From: Eutypella sp. D-1 | Taxonomy: Eukaryota > Ascomycota > Sordariomycetes > Xylariales > Diatrypaceae | Direction of reading: 5' to 3' | Assembly (NCBI GenBank): GCA_023313575.1 | Contig: JAJTTP010000001.1 | Coordinates: 1,736,001-1,800,000, forward strand | DNA length: 64,000 bases | Part shown: positions 19,288 to 30,708 of the stretch, one piece after another | Numbering within the stretch: the first letter of the stretch is position 1 | Layout of the letters: every line of letters starts with the position of its first letter | Program-made: the position numbers and the translations under genes | The notes under the pieces: model-generated | Seen by the model: only the letters and a program-made list of their open reading frames with translations | Databases searched by the model: none | Told to the model about the DNA's origin: nothing

Positions 19288-21740
19288 TCATGATAGGCAG
19301 TTTTTTCGTTAAAAAAATCGATGATACCTTACTGTTATCTCATTGTACTTAGGTAGCATGGGTGAGTGGTTGAACTACCGGAACACTTAGCAAAGCCGAA
19401 ATACATACCTATGTCCATAGGTAAGTAAGGATGAGGTCACAGAGACCGGGGCGCGAACCACGGGATGTGGTCCCGCGTTCTACTACACAAGCAAGACAAG
19501 AAAGATGGAAAGCGGGCCACCCCATAGTGATCTCATCAGGTGACATTGTGGCATTGCAACTCTGGCCCGCTGCTGTTAATAATAAGGCCCTCGGGTTCTA
19601 TCACATGAACTCGACAGCCCCTCGGCTTGTTTGTTTCGTAGTCCCGATCGAGTTGAGTCGGATATTTTCGAAACAAGTTTCTCTGGATTACATCATTGCA
19701 GTAAGAAGCCCAAGCTGTTCCTACTGATAGAGTAACCTGTAGGTACCTAGGTATTTCTCGATCGCAGTTGATAATTTAGATTGAAGAAAAAAAGACCTGA
19801 CCGAAATAGTGTTTCCGTGTGTAAGTGAAAGACACCTAGGTACCTAGGTAGGTAGGATGAGTTGACTGATGACCCCTGTGTTGTCATCTGATCGTGATAA
19901 AGATCAAGAGTCAGACAGTCAAAGTTATGACTTTGTACTGTGATGATGAGAAAGGAAGGAGCTATGGGAGGTAGTGGATACATGTGAACAGGGTCACAGC
20001 CACCGAGACTTCCCGTAAGCCACAAAGCATTGCAAAGTCAACCTTACGCTGTTTATAGAATTGAAGATTCTCATGTCAGAATAGGGAAAATAGTCTATCT
20101 AATGTTGCTGACAGGAGGCATCCATCCATAACATAGTAGCTTGATGCCCAGGCGAACTTGATCAATGAACCCTGGAGGATAGTTATTAGCTTGGTCGCCT
20201 ACCTCTGCCTTCTCGGCCTCGTTACGACCTTGACACTGATTGTAAATCCATAACTGCATAGAATTACGTACTAAGGGAGGTGCGACTGATTGCACATCCG
20301 CACGTCTGCGCATCTGCATCTGCGGTAGAACAGCCTTGACAATTCAGTGAGACCTTAATTACTTCTACCTAAGTAGTTACAGTTCAAAAACATTTATTAC
20401 CTGGGTACTAAACTGGGGTTGCCCAGGTGCAGGGTCCACTTGCCCACCAGTCCCCAGTCCACCGACCGTTATCAACGCCATTAAACTTCACGGAGAGTCG
20501 CACTCCACCGCTCCACCAAGTCACCAAGTCCACTGCCCTTACTTCGTACAGGCAATTGTGCATTCGAGGAAGGAGTCGGGTGCATCCATAAATAATACCT
20601 ACCAGGTACCCTACACTAGGTACTCCGTACATACATGAGCAAGGTCCCGCAGCTATTATACCTGGGTAGGTACCTACTTCCTACGAGGTAGGTCAGTATG
20701 CGATGTAGTTGCTCTTAAATCTCACCCGATGCTAAAGTACTGGGCAAGTAGGCTTAACGGAGGCTTGAACAGACACTGAGGCAGCCTCAGCCCCTAAAGC
20801 TCCCTCCCTATTCAAAATTTATTATGAAATTTTATGTTTGGGTTACCTCTCTAGAGTGCCTAGGTACCTTAGGTAGTATCTTTCCAAGGTTGCTCTAGGG
20901 TACTTATGTATGTAGGTAGTGCGCAGGTATAAGTAGTGAGGTCGGCAAGTCGGGTTCGGGTTCTAGCTGATAATCTAGAACTTGAACTACCTAAGTACTT
21001 ATGTACCTACTTAAGCTAACTAAGTACTTATATACTTGTAAGCAAGCACGACCAGCAACAAGCAGTAACAAGCAGTAACAACCAGCAGCCACTTCCTGCC
21101 ACTTTCTGCTACTTCTGTTCTACCCGGACCTTATACCTTATCCAACTTTTTTTTCCTCAAATCCCAACAACCGTTCAACGACCTATTATACCTACTTACA
21201 CATCTAACTAACTACAACTACAACTACCTAAATAGCTTATTATTTCTCGCTTCTCTACTCTATATAGGTCCGGGGCACTCTAGGCTATCACTGTTTCCAC
21301 TCAATAATATACGCGGCTTTCGTTTCATATCTCTTTCTATCTTCGACAACGACCTCGGTGTTGGCTGAATACTTGAGAACATCCTTGAAACTCGAACCCT
21401 GACATCATACACCATACCGTCTACCTACATATGTAGGTGTAGGTAAAATCCCAAGGTTGTCAAATCATACGCCAGCTTTATACGCCAGCTTCATATCTAC
21501 TTGTACCTACTTTGTTGTGCCTTCATAATATTAAATTCAGCTATTCAGCTACCTTACCTTATCACATCATCTTCCAAGTTGCGTTACTGTACCCTCGAGG
21601 TCCTTCTGTACTTCTGTACTCTCTAGGCTACCATCCTAAAGCTACCTAAAGCTACCCATAATACCACAGAGCCGAGAGTTACCTGACAGCCTGGGCATTG
21701 TCCTGTCTTGATCCAGTCTAGATCTAGCTTCAATCCAGTC
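19288..21740. promoter_or_regulatory. Upstream region of the Chk2-like kinase gene
   Basis: 2.4 kb with no credible gene. It is dense in TAGGTACCTA-type motifs: 19740-19752, 19834-19856 (ACCTAGGTACCTAGGTAGG), 20663-20696, 20853-20876 and 20985-21035. From about 21050 to 21740 it becomes C/T-rich with many CTAC repeats, probably a long 5' leader of the kinase gene. Confidence 0.5.
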
Positions 21741-23965
21741 ATGGCTCCACGGGAAAAGAGCCAATTGAAGCGCGGCAGAGTGCGCGACTCCCTGATCTGC
21801 ACTCCTTCTCCTTCGGTTCGCTTACATGTCTTTTTCAGGAATCTGTCGGCAACGACAATGATCTGTCCAAGAAGCCTCGCCGCTCCGAGAGGATATCCCA
21901 GAAAGAGGATCACACATCCGATGAACAAAAAACCCCCATAATCCGAAATAGCCAGCAGCTACCCTCCCCCGTCACCAACCAAGCAGAAAGCTACAAGGAG
22001 GCCACCGCAGAACCCCCCGAGGGAAGACCCAGCCAAGTCAGGCATCGGACCCCCGAAGAGACCCTTCCTTCTCAGGATCAAGGCATCTCTTCTCCTCCCC
22101 AAGATACTCAGGCTTTTGCCGCCTCTCAGTTCGTCAACCCCAATGCCGCGCTTTCCGATGAGGTAGAAGATGAAGTCAAGGAGGGCGTATGGGGCTACCT
22201 CTTTCCCCTCGACGCGAAATCCGGAAGATGGATTGTCATGAAGAAGCGATCTACATGTCCCATGCCAGACACTGTAGCGCAGACCAAGACCGTCAGGAAA
22301 ACGACGAACGCGTTAGCGCAAGAGCAGAGCTATGAGAAGTCCAAAGTCAAGGGTGTGCCCTCGGGTGGTTACCTGATAGGTCGCCATCCTGAGTGTGGTA
22401 TGTCTTTCATTCGTCCGCCCTTTGCAGCATCATTGTCCCATTAACCCGTAATTAGACGTTGTTGTAGATGACCCCATCGTGTCGAATCGTCACTGCTTGA
22501 TTTTTACGGAGAACAAAGGAGATGACACTGTTGCTATCTTGGAGGACCTATCAAGCAATGGCACTTTCGTGAACGAGGCCATTGTCGGACGCAACAAGCG
22601 CAGAGAGTTAGCAGAACAGGATGAGATTGCTGTGATGGACAAGGCTCGTTTCATATTCCGCTACCCCCGTAGTCGAAGTTCTAGCGCTTTCCTACAACAA
22701 TACACTCTCCTTGAGCGACTGGGTAAAGGGCACTTCGCGGAGGTCTTTTTGTGTGTGGAGAAATCGACTGGCCGGAGATATGCCGTCAAGATCTTCACGA
22801 AGCACCCTGGCATGGAGGAGAGGTCAAAAACGGATGGCCTACAGCAAGAAATTGCTGTCCTCATGGGCGTCAGTCACCCGAATGTCTTGTGCTTGAAGGA
22901 TACATTCAACGAGGGGAAGGCCGTTTACCTCGTGTTGGAGCTCGCCCCTGAAGGAGAGTTGTTCAATTTCATCGTTATGAAGCAGAAGCTCAGTGAGGAT
23001 GAGGCTCGAAAACTCTTCACTCAGCTGTTTCAAGGTATCAAGTATCTGGTGAGTCGACATTGTTGTCATATATTGGCCATTATGTTCGTCAACCGTTAAT
23101 CAAAATACAGCACGATCGAAATATCGTTCACCGAGATATCAAACCGGAGAATATTCTCTTGGTCGACAAGGATCTCAGCGTCAAACTGGCGGACTTCGGC
23201 TTAGCTAAGATCATCGGAGAAGAATCATTCACGACGACACTTTGCGGCACGCCAAGTTATGTCGCACCTGAAATCTTGGCAGAGGGCCGCCACAGGAAAT
23301 ATACCAAGGCCGTGGACATCTGGTCCCTTGGAGTTGTACTGTACATCTGTTTATGCGGTTTCCCTCCTTTCTCAGACGAGTTGTACTCGCGGGACTTCCC
23401 CCTCACTCTGTCACAGCAGATCAAGAGTGGACGTTTCGACTATCCTTCTCCATATTGGGACTCCGTTGGCGACCCGGCCCTGGACTTGATCGATCACATG
23501 CTCGTGGTTGAACCTGAGAAACGCTACACTGTCGACGATTGCCTGAAGCACCCATGGTTAACGCAAAAGTCCGTCGGCGTGAACGACAGCACCGATGGCT
23601 TAGTGGCCGGGATCGGGGGGCTGGACGTGCACCGCCGTGGTGTGGTCCGCGAGCGCACGCTGCTCAGCTCCATCAACTCGGTGGAGGTCGCTACCAAGAT
23701 CCCCATGGGCCCAAACCAGGAGCGCGGCCCGCTCAAGGTGTACAAGAAGAACCCCACGACTAACCCGGACCGCACAAACCCTAAACCACATGAAGCCCGA
23801 CCAGATGATCAGCGCGACGCCCAGGAGTTCATCGAAATGGGCGGCAAGGGTGACCAAGAGCTATTTGCCGACGACGCGGGCAGTTTTTACTCCAAGGACG
23901 AGAAGGAGATAGCTGCTGGTGCCGCCAAGGACAAAAGCAAACCAAAGGGTAAGGAGAATGATTGA
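21741..23965 (+). CDS. prd-4: FHA-domain checkpoint kinase of the Chk2 / Cds1 / PRD-4 type
   Basis: Four exons: 21741-21779, 21839-22397, 22456-23048 and 23111-23965, giving 681 residues. Known: Chk2-type kinases act in the nucleus downstream of ATM/ATR; the Neurospora member PRD-4 also resets the circadian clock. Seen: an SQ/TQ cluster in the N-terminal third (seven sites, e.g. KSQ, ISQ, NSQ, PSQ, DTQ, ASQ); an FHA domain at about 188-260 with GRHPEC, SNRHC and LSSNGTF; and a kinase domain from about 282 with Gly loop GKGHFAEV, K311 (YAVKIF), HRDIKPEN (D406), DFG (D425), activation segment TTTLCGTPSYVAPE, and DIWSLGVVLYICLCGFPPF. The tail is polar and ends in Lys-rich KSKPKGKEND. Intron 2 splits the FHA motif ECD|VVVDD and intron 3 falls just before HDRNIVH. 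The first exon (13 codons, donor GTGCGC) is the weakest part. Confidence 0.9.
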
Positions 23966-26900
23966 TGAGAGAGTCTTTTGCTATTGCTCTGCTTGGAGAT
24001 CAACGAGTTGTACGTGTTGGACCATGCTCTTCGACGTTCTACCTATGTCAGCTCTGAAGCCGAGGGTGTCGATTTTACGTGATGCTTTAGGAGCAGTTTT
24101 GGGCACTTGCGTTGAGTGGTACAACTGCTTCAATAGGGGCAACCCGCACATGGCACAGGGAATGCTCCGGCCGCGAATTATAAAGCGAGTCCTCCAAGGT
24201 AGACGTCGCTATCCCTCGTGATCCCCGAGGAGTCCCTTCCATATAGACGACGAGTATATGAATCAAGAGATGGAGGATTGGGGTGAGATGTGAACCGGGA
24301 CGATTTCGACTATATTAGTTCATTTTCATTTTTCCGCCGCGGCTACCATGACGGTTGATTGCTTCTTTTTTTTTTTCTGGCCGGTATAAAAAGTTCGGGG
24401 ATAAGGGGTTGTCGGGGAAGCAGCGAAAGTGAAGGGTGTGCTCATATTCGCGTATATACTTGTTTGTGTGGATGTCATTCTCTGTCGTATTCTTTTTCCT
24501 TTCACGCACAACCCGATGGTGGTTTTTCGTCCCGGGTACGCCCTCATCGGGAGCTGAGCTAACTGGCTTGAGCTGTATATAATCCATCGATATATCGGAA
24601 AAAGAAGGCTGTCGGGACGCCGTCCCCAGATGGGTGGTGGTAGGAAGGATGGTTAGCAGCTTGCTGCCGTATATGCACGATGACATATTGCACGACATGA
24701 CTCGGTAATTAAGGCGGCGGCGGTTAACACGAATTACACATACATATATATTTATGTATATAATCATGACTTGGTCATCGTCATCAACTCCTATCTTAGC
24801 GGGTGGATCATCGGAGGCATCGTGAACTCGGTTTTTTTTTTTCGTAGATCATGGTACGAAGAGATGACAGGAAGGATGAACGGATGGCCTAGCAGCATTA
24901 ACTAACTACAGTCAACTGTCTGGTTAGGCTATTCAATGAGAAAAAATGATGTGTCGGGTTGAAACCAACCCGCCGTTCTTTTTTCCTGAGCTAGAACAGG
25001 GAGAAGCTTGAGCCATGTTTGTGTTGTGCTGGCAGAAGTAGAAGGAAGTAGTAGAAAGTGTAGAAGGAAGATACATGATTTAGGCTTTCGTCCCGATTCA
25101 GCCCGGTTCCTCTTTTCGTACAGACAGACATGCCATGTCTACTTTACCTAGGTAGGTAGATAATGATGCCTATCCAATTCGAGAGATAAGGGGAGAGGGA
25201 GAGGGAGGGGGGGAGAGAGAGTCACGAACGATATCGCATATTCTGCTTCCCTGACCCGATCTTAAATTTTTACTCATGAGCCCTTCGCGTGTACATCGCC
25301 TGTGTGAGAGGAGAGGATGTTCGGGCCAGGCTCACCCATTGCGGGAGATGGGATATAGAGGGGTGAGATATATAGAAGATCTCTGAGGATATTTTTTTTT
25401 TCATATCCGGCAAAAGAAGGCTCAGTACGTTTCGTACCTTGGTCCAGTCCCGTCCCGTCCCGTCCCGTCCCCAGGGTTCATTTCATTCCGTCTAGGTGGA
25501 AGGTTTCAGATCGCATTGCATTGCATAACGGGCCGCGGGAACTTAATCTGTGTGTGTGTGTGTGCGTGTGTTTGGTGGTGTATATTCATGGACTAAGAAG
25601 CCTGCCTTTCTACACCCCCCTTTCCCCCCTTTCTCCTGCTCGACCGCGCTCAACCCAACCTGATTGAACCTGAACCTGAACCTGACCCTGGCCGGCCCAA
25701 TGGAATGCGCCGCAATCAGGATTGTATCGATCGCGCGCACATTTGCCGTCGCCATCGCCATCCCGCCATAACATGAGAACCAGAAAAAGGAGAAAGAAAA
25801 AAAGACCATTACTGATTATGTACCAAACCTACTGGGGCCTATCCATGCCCACACACCATCCCGTCCTTACTTACAACCCATGCCAACCATACCACACCGC
25901 ACCTTGTACCGTACCATACGCGCCCGAGCACCCACACCCACAACCCAAATCCCCCTCTTTTTCGGGCCCCCCTTCTATGTACTCTTTTATGTGCACTTCA
26001 GCCCGCTCGTTCCCTTGAAAAGTTTACCCCATTCCACCCCTCCTAACCCTCTTACATCCCCGGCCCACCTACTCCTGCTTCCCCCTCGGCCCGGGCCAGT
26101 CCGGCCCTTCGACTCTGCATAGCTAACGGAAGGAAAACGCAGCCCTCCATGTTTCAAGCTGCCTGTATGTTTAGGCCAGATCGAGCAATGCGGGTGAGAT
26201 GGAAAGCGTGGCATCGATCACACTGCCTTACATGGTATGTACGGGGAGCAGTAGATGTGAGATGCGTGAAAGCAAGCTAGTGAAAAAGGGGGAGAGGGGT
26301 GCCGGCCTTCGAGGGGGCATACGCCAGCCGGATAAGAGGGCGTGGAGGAGCCAAAAAGCATGTACAATGGAAAAAAGGCAAAGCCAAAAAAACAAAATAG
26401 CAAAACTCCCTCGTCGGGGAGAAACTAAAACTAAAAGTAAACACGAAGGCCTTCCACGTATCGTCGTAAGATCCAGAAAGCCCGACCCATCCAACCCCCC
26501 CTTCCCAACCGTGACCAAGTAAATATATGTGCCTGTCCCCACCCACCCTTCGCCCCACATGACGATTTCCGCCGGGACTCCCGACTAGAATGAGGAATCG
26601 GCTGTTCATTAAATTCGTGGGGGGGGGAGTGTAGTGAAAGTTCTTAGGACTAACGCATCGATGCGTTAGACATGACGATACCCCCTTGGAGAACAAGACA
26701 GCGGCAGGCAGAAAGAAGACGGCTCCGGGACATCGGACGAGTGCGGGCGGGGTACTCGGGGATGGGGACACGTGCGGGCCTGCTGCCGTCGTTGCTATCG
26801 TTCAGAGTGGCTGAAGAAAAAATAGGATGAGTTACTGCCGCTGCTACCGCTGCTACTGGAGCTGCCCGATTTTAACTTCCACCGTTTGAGCCCCTCACGA

Positions 26901-26980
26901 TCCCATGGCGAGGGTAATATCGGATCCTCGACTGAGGAGGGCGTGGAGAATAGGGAGGCATTATTGGAGAACCGGCGTTT
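23966..26980. other. Convergent intergenic region, 3 kb
   Basis: Separates the 3' ends of the kinase and ArfGAP genes. It contains simple repeats (CCCGT at 25447-25472, TG at about 25549-25565, GA-rich at 25190-25222, CCTGAA at about 25663-25685) and an ACCTAGGTAGGTAG motif near 25147. The minus-strand frame 26277-26771 (164 codons) and others have no recognisable domain and biased low-complexity composition, so I treat them as chance or UTR. Confidence 0.5.
25447..25472. repeat. (CCCGT)n microsatellite
   Basis: About five tandem copies of GTCCC in intergenic DNA. Confidence 0.9.
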
Positions 26981-29900
26981 CTATCGTTCGGGTATTGGCG
27001 ACTTGGCGAGGCGTCCTCCGGCACTGATACGCTTTTGCAGGCGGTCTTTATCCCGCTGCACTCGCTCACTGGGGCTGTGGCTCAGGCCGGTTGCTGCTGA
27101 TGAGCCCGTCGCCTCGACCGCAGCATAGCGGCCGCGCTTCTGCTCGAGGTAAGCCTGAGCGTGGCGCCCCAGGGGGAAGGGTGGTGTGGTGGTGGGTATC
27201 TCGGCACCATTCTGCATCAATAGTTCGGCGATAGGAAACGGGACATTTCTAGGTTCTTGCTCCGTTCTCCCTGTTGGCGCCGAGCCTGGTGATGGCGGCG
27301 CGGGATCAACGGCTGCGAGAGCGAGATAGATTGCCGGCGTGCCTCGGACTTTGTCAAGGACATTGGGGTTCGCCTTGAGAGCCAATGCGTAGATGACCTG
27401 CTGGACCTCGTTGCGTTTAATAGCTGCAAGGAGCGTCTCATCAGCCGAGGGATACCGCGATAAGGTCGCTGAGATAGGCTCCACGTAGGCCTTATCCACG
27501 TATTTGGCTGTGATAAATTTGAGGCGTTGTTCGCGGGTGGCCTGAGCATTCGGCTTGATATTCGGGTCAAGCTTGGATTCCCAGACCATGTTCGCCACTC
27601 TATTTCCAACAAGAAGTAACAACTCGATGATATCGGGCGTGAATGACGTTATGTCGAGAGTGAGAGACCGCACTTTGCTGATATGCGTGCCAAGAGATCG
27701 ATGAATTCCACTGCATTCGATGCACAGGATAATAGCCAGGTTGATAGAAACCCACTCTACCTTGGAACTGGAGCCGCAGTCAGCACACCAAGTATTCCCC
27801 TGGTCATTTTCGCGAAGAGCCTGTAGAAGTTTGTCGGGGTTCTCGTCATAATTGCTGGGAGTCCGGGTAATGCCCGGTCTCGCGCCGACCGTAATGCGGC
27901 GCGAAGGGTGGCCAGAAGCGTTCCCCGACGAGCTTGAGCCATGGTTGACCGAGCTGCTCTTGCCCGTCAATATAGAACCTATGTCCCGCTTTAGACTCGT
28001 CGAGGATGTGGAAGACGAGGCAGTCGTAGGCTTATCCCTAAGCCCCCGGCCTTCCACTGCGCTCTGAAGAGCATTGTTGATAGACAGGATCCAATTGTTC
28101 ATGTCTTCGTCCGACGTAGCTTGGTATACTCTTTTGAAATGAGGCGTTATAACCTCGAAACAAAATCTCCGTTCCGCATTTCTGGCTTCGCGAACCGACG
28201 CCATACGCAGGTCGATGGGATCCATATGTAGATCGAGCTTTTGTTTCCAATTACTATATTCAGATAGCTTGCCGCCATCTAGTACTACCCAGAATCTGCT
28301 CCTATTAGTGACCTAGACACATTTGTATGATCGCGGGGGTAACGTACTTATGCCAACCTTGCTTATTTAATGATAAGGGATCCACATGACTCCCGGGCCG
28401 GTTTAAGGCCCAGAGGAGGCCTTCCTTCCGGTGGGTTGAAGTTTTCTCGGAAGTAGAGGCTTGTGATAGATCCCTCTCCTCCAGATCGCGAATGCCTTTA
28501 AACTTGGAGGTTTGCGAGGGACTGGCCATCAGTCCATGCACGCTACCGGGTGACCGAGAAAGCTCACCTCCAGCCGTGGCTACCGTGGAAGTGCTACCTG
28601 TCGGCACGGCTTTGAGCTGCGACCCGGTGCTATCTGCCCGACCAAGCTCAGAGTCCGAAGTGGGCTGGTTTCCATTTGAGCTCGCGGCCGAACCGAAGTT
28701 GGTTGCCGAAACCACACTCTCTGGCTCGTTGTAAGATAAAGTACTCTTCTCTAACAACCGCCGCTTCTCTTCCCTTTCGAGCCTTTGATACTGGAACTCC
28801 TTGTCGGCTTCTAGAACTTCGTTGGAAAGGGCTTCTAGCTCTGGTAATAAAGCTTCGACCTTTTTCGCGGTTGCCAAGAAGCCTCGCGCTTGGGTGTCAG
28901 CGTATTTAGTCAGATGGGATAAGACTTCCTGTTCTTTCCTGCCGCCGTGGAGATCCTGCATGAACGAGGAGTAGTCGAACCGCTTGAGCTCAAAGTTTCG
29001 CCTTTTGGTCTGATATTTTGAATCACTGTCGGCAAGCTTCTTCGTCTTGAACTGGTCGGTACGCTGGCCGAGATACCGTGATACATAAGCATAGTAATCC
29101 TTGCTTTCCTCCTCGAAGTCACGCTTCTTCCCTTCCGCCTGCTTTATGTCGTAGATATAGAGTTTGCTGATAGGGTCGATAATAGTCTTTTGTATCGTGG
29201 CGGTGTTTTGTCTTTGATAGCTAAGAATTTCCCTCGAAATTTTATCGAAGTAATGCTCTAGGGCAGGCTGGACCGCGTTTGCGTTGGTGGAAGATGCCTC
29301 TCGGAGGGCATCCACGAATGCCAGAAATGCGTCGTTGGCTTCCATCTGGGAAGAGCGGGCCTGCTCCGCCTTTTTCAAAACCTTCTTCATCTGTGTTCTC
29401 ATATTCCCGGTCTTCTGCTCCAAGGCCTTGATGGTAGCCCTGAAGACCGGCCCATCGTCGCCAACGGCCATGTCTTCGCCCGGGCGAGGGCAAGCTACAT
29501 CGATTCTCACAGGCTCTCGTAGCGGTGGTGGAGCTTGCCCGGGAGTGCTTGCACTGGGCAGAGGATCGTTCTGGAGTGTTAGAGGAGATGCTGGTTCGTC
29601 TTGCTCACTGATGACGGAATGAGAAGACGGTAGACGGAGTTTTGGCGGTACGGCTAGCTGGAAAGCTGGCGATGGCGAGTTTGGGTGACTTGAATCAAAG
29701 GAGGTATCTGCTCCTCTGTTAATATCGGGCGCATTCATGATCGATGGAGGAATAAAGGGCCCGTAGTGCAGGGACTTACTCGCTACCCAGAAGGAGAAAG
29801 TCGCCAGAGTATTGAGGCGATGAGCCCTTTGATCATACTCAACAAACTAGACGAGAAGTTAGTCTCAGATACGGTGGTGGTGATAGACTGGGTGCGAATG

Positions 29901-30708
29901 GGGGACCTACACTGCAGACATTTCTCCAACCGCCAGCCCTGTCATCTAATGCTTTAGGAGGTTTCCATTTCCACGTCCACTCAAAGGAGACGGAGGAAGA
30001 GCCACCGGTAGTGAAATCGCCAACTAGCTGGACATTTGCGTTCTTGTGGAGATTGGGGTCGGCGTGGAATTCTCGAGTGACCAAGTTCTCGACCTCTCGA
30101 CTCGTAGAGGCATAGACATAGGTTAGGCCGTTGATGTTTGCGTCGGCCACCGTTCCGTTCACTTCTTGACGAATAACGAATGTGAATGTGAAGGCAAGCT
30201 CGTCGTCATTAGTGAGCTTGAGTAGAAAGCCGGGCGCATTAGGAGAAGAAGGATCAGGGTCCTAGCATGATGCAGTTAGAACAAGGAGGCAACTAAGGGG
30301 AGAGAGGGGGCGCAAGCAGCATCAAAGACAAACCTGGACGAATTCGACAGGACCGTTATCACCAGAGGTTCTCGTGGCTGTGACTCGTGTCGCGGGGAAT
30401 GAATTAGGGACGACGGTTATGGCAGAGCGCTTTCGAGGACAGTTGATTACTAGAGAAGAAATGGACACTGGGAGTTGATATTGGCTGTTAGTATTAACTA
30501 CCAGAATTAAAGAGTATTTATGATTTGAAATGTGGCGATAAGAAGGATATTTCTTTATTTGCGCATTATATATAAATACATATATTATATATAAAAGCAC
30601 GAGTGGAAAGTCACGAGGAGAAAGGAGAGGACGAGTATACGAACATCGATTCTGGTCGCGCAGATAGACAACAGCGCCATCATCAGGTCGGCTACTAACG
30701 GCGCCCAT
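26981..30708 (-). CDS. BAR-PH-ArfGAP protein (Csx2-type Arf GTPase activator)
   Basis: Six exons: 30708-30645, 30467-30334, 30261-29911, 29846-29780, 29713-28348 and 28295-26981, about 1,098 residues. Known: ArfGAPs stimulate GTP hydrolysis on Arf at Golgi, endosome or plasma membrane. Seen: N-terminus MGAVSSRPDDGAVVYLRDQNR, common to the fungal family; a conserved block to about 205 (KNANVQLVGDFTTGG, SFEWTWKWKPPKAL, FVEYDQRAHRLNTL); a coiled-coil BAR region about 300-530; a PH domain about 637-740 whose core FWVVLDGGKLSEYS spans the last splice; and the ArfGAP zinc finger from C831 (WCADCG ... LCIECSGIHRSLG) with the conserved Arg, then ankyrin-like helices (ADETLLAAIKRNEVQQVIYA). The tail is basic and ends in SPIPER. 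Every intron phase agrees; the 29713 acceptor was picked among close AGs for frame. The upstream region is shared with the Unc13-like gene. Confidence 0.9.

Noticed and set aside
26277..26771. 164-codon minus-strand open frame downstream of the ArfGAP gene
   Set aside because: Low-complexity FSFSFSP-like and GWEGGVGWVG stretches, several overlapping frames on both strands and no family motif; probably 3' UTR.
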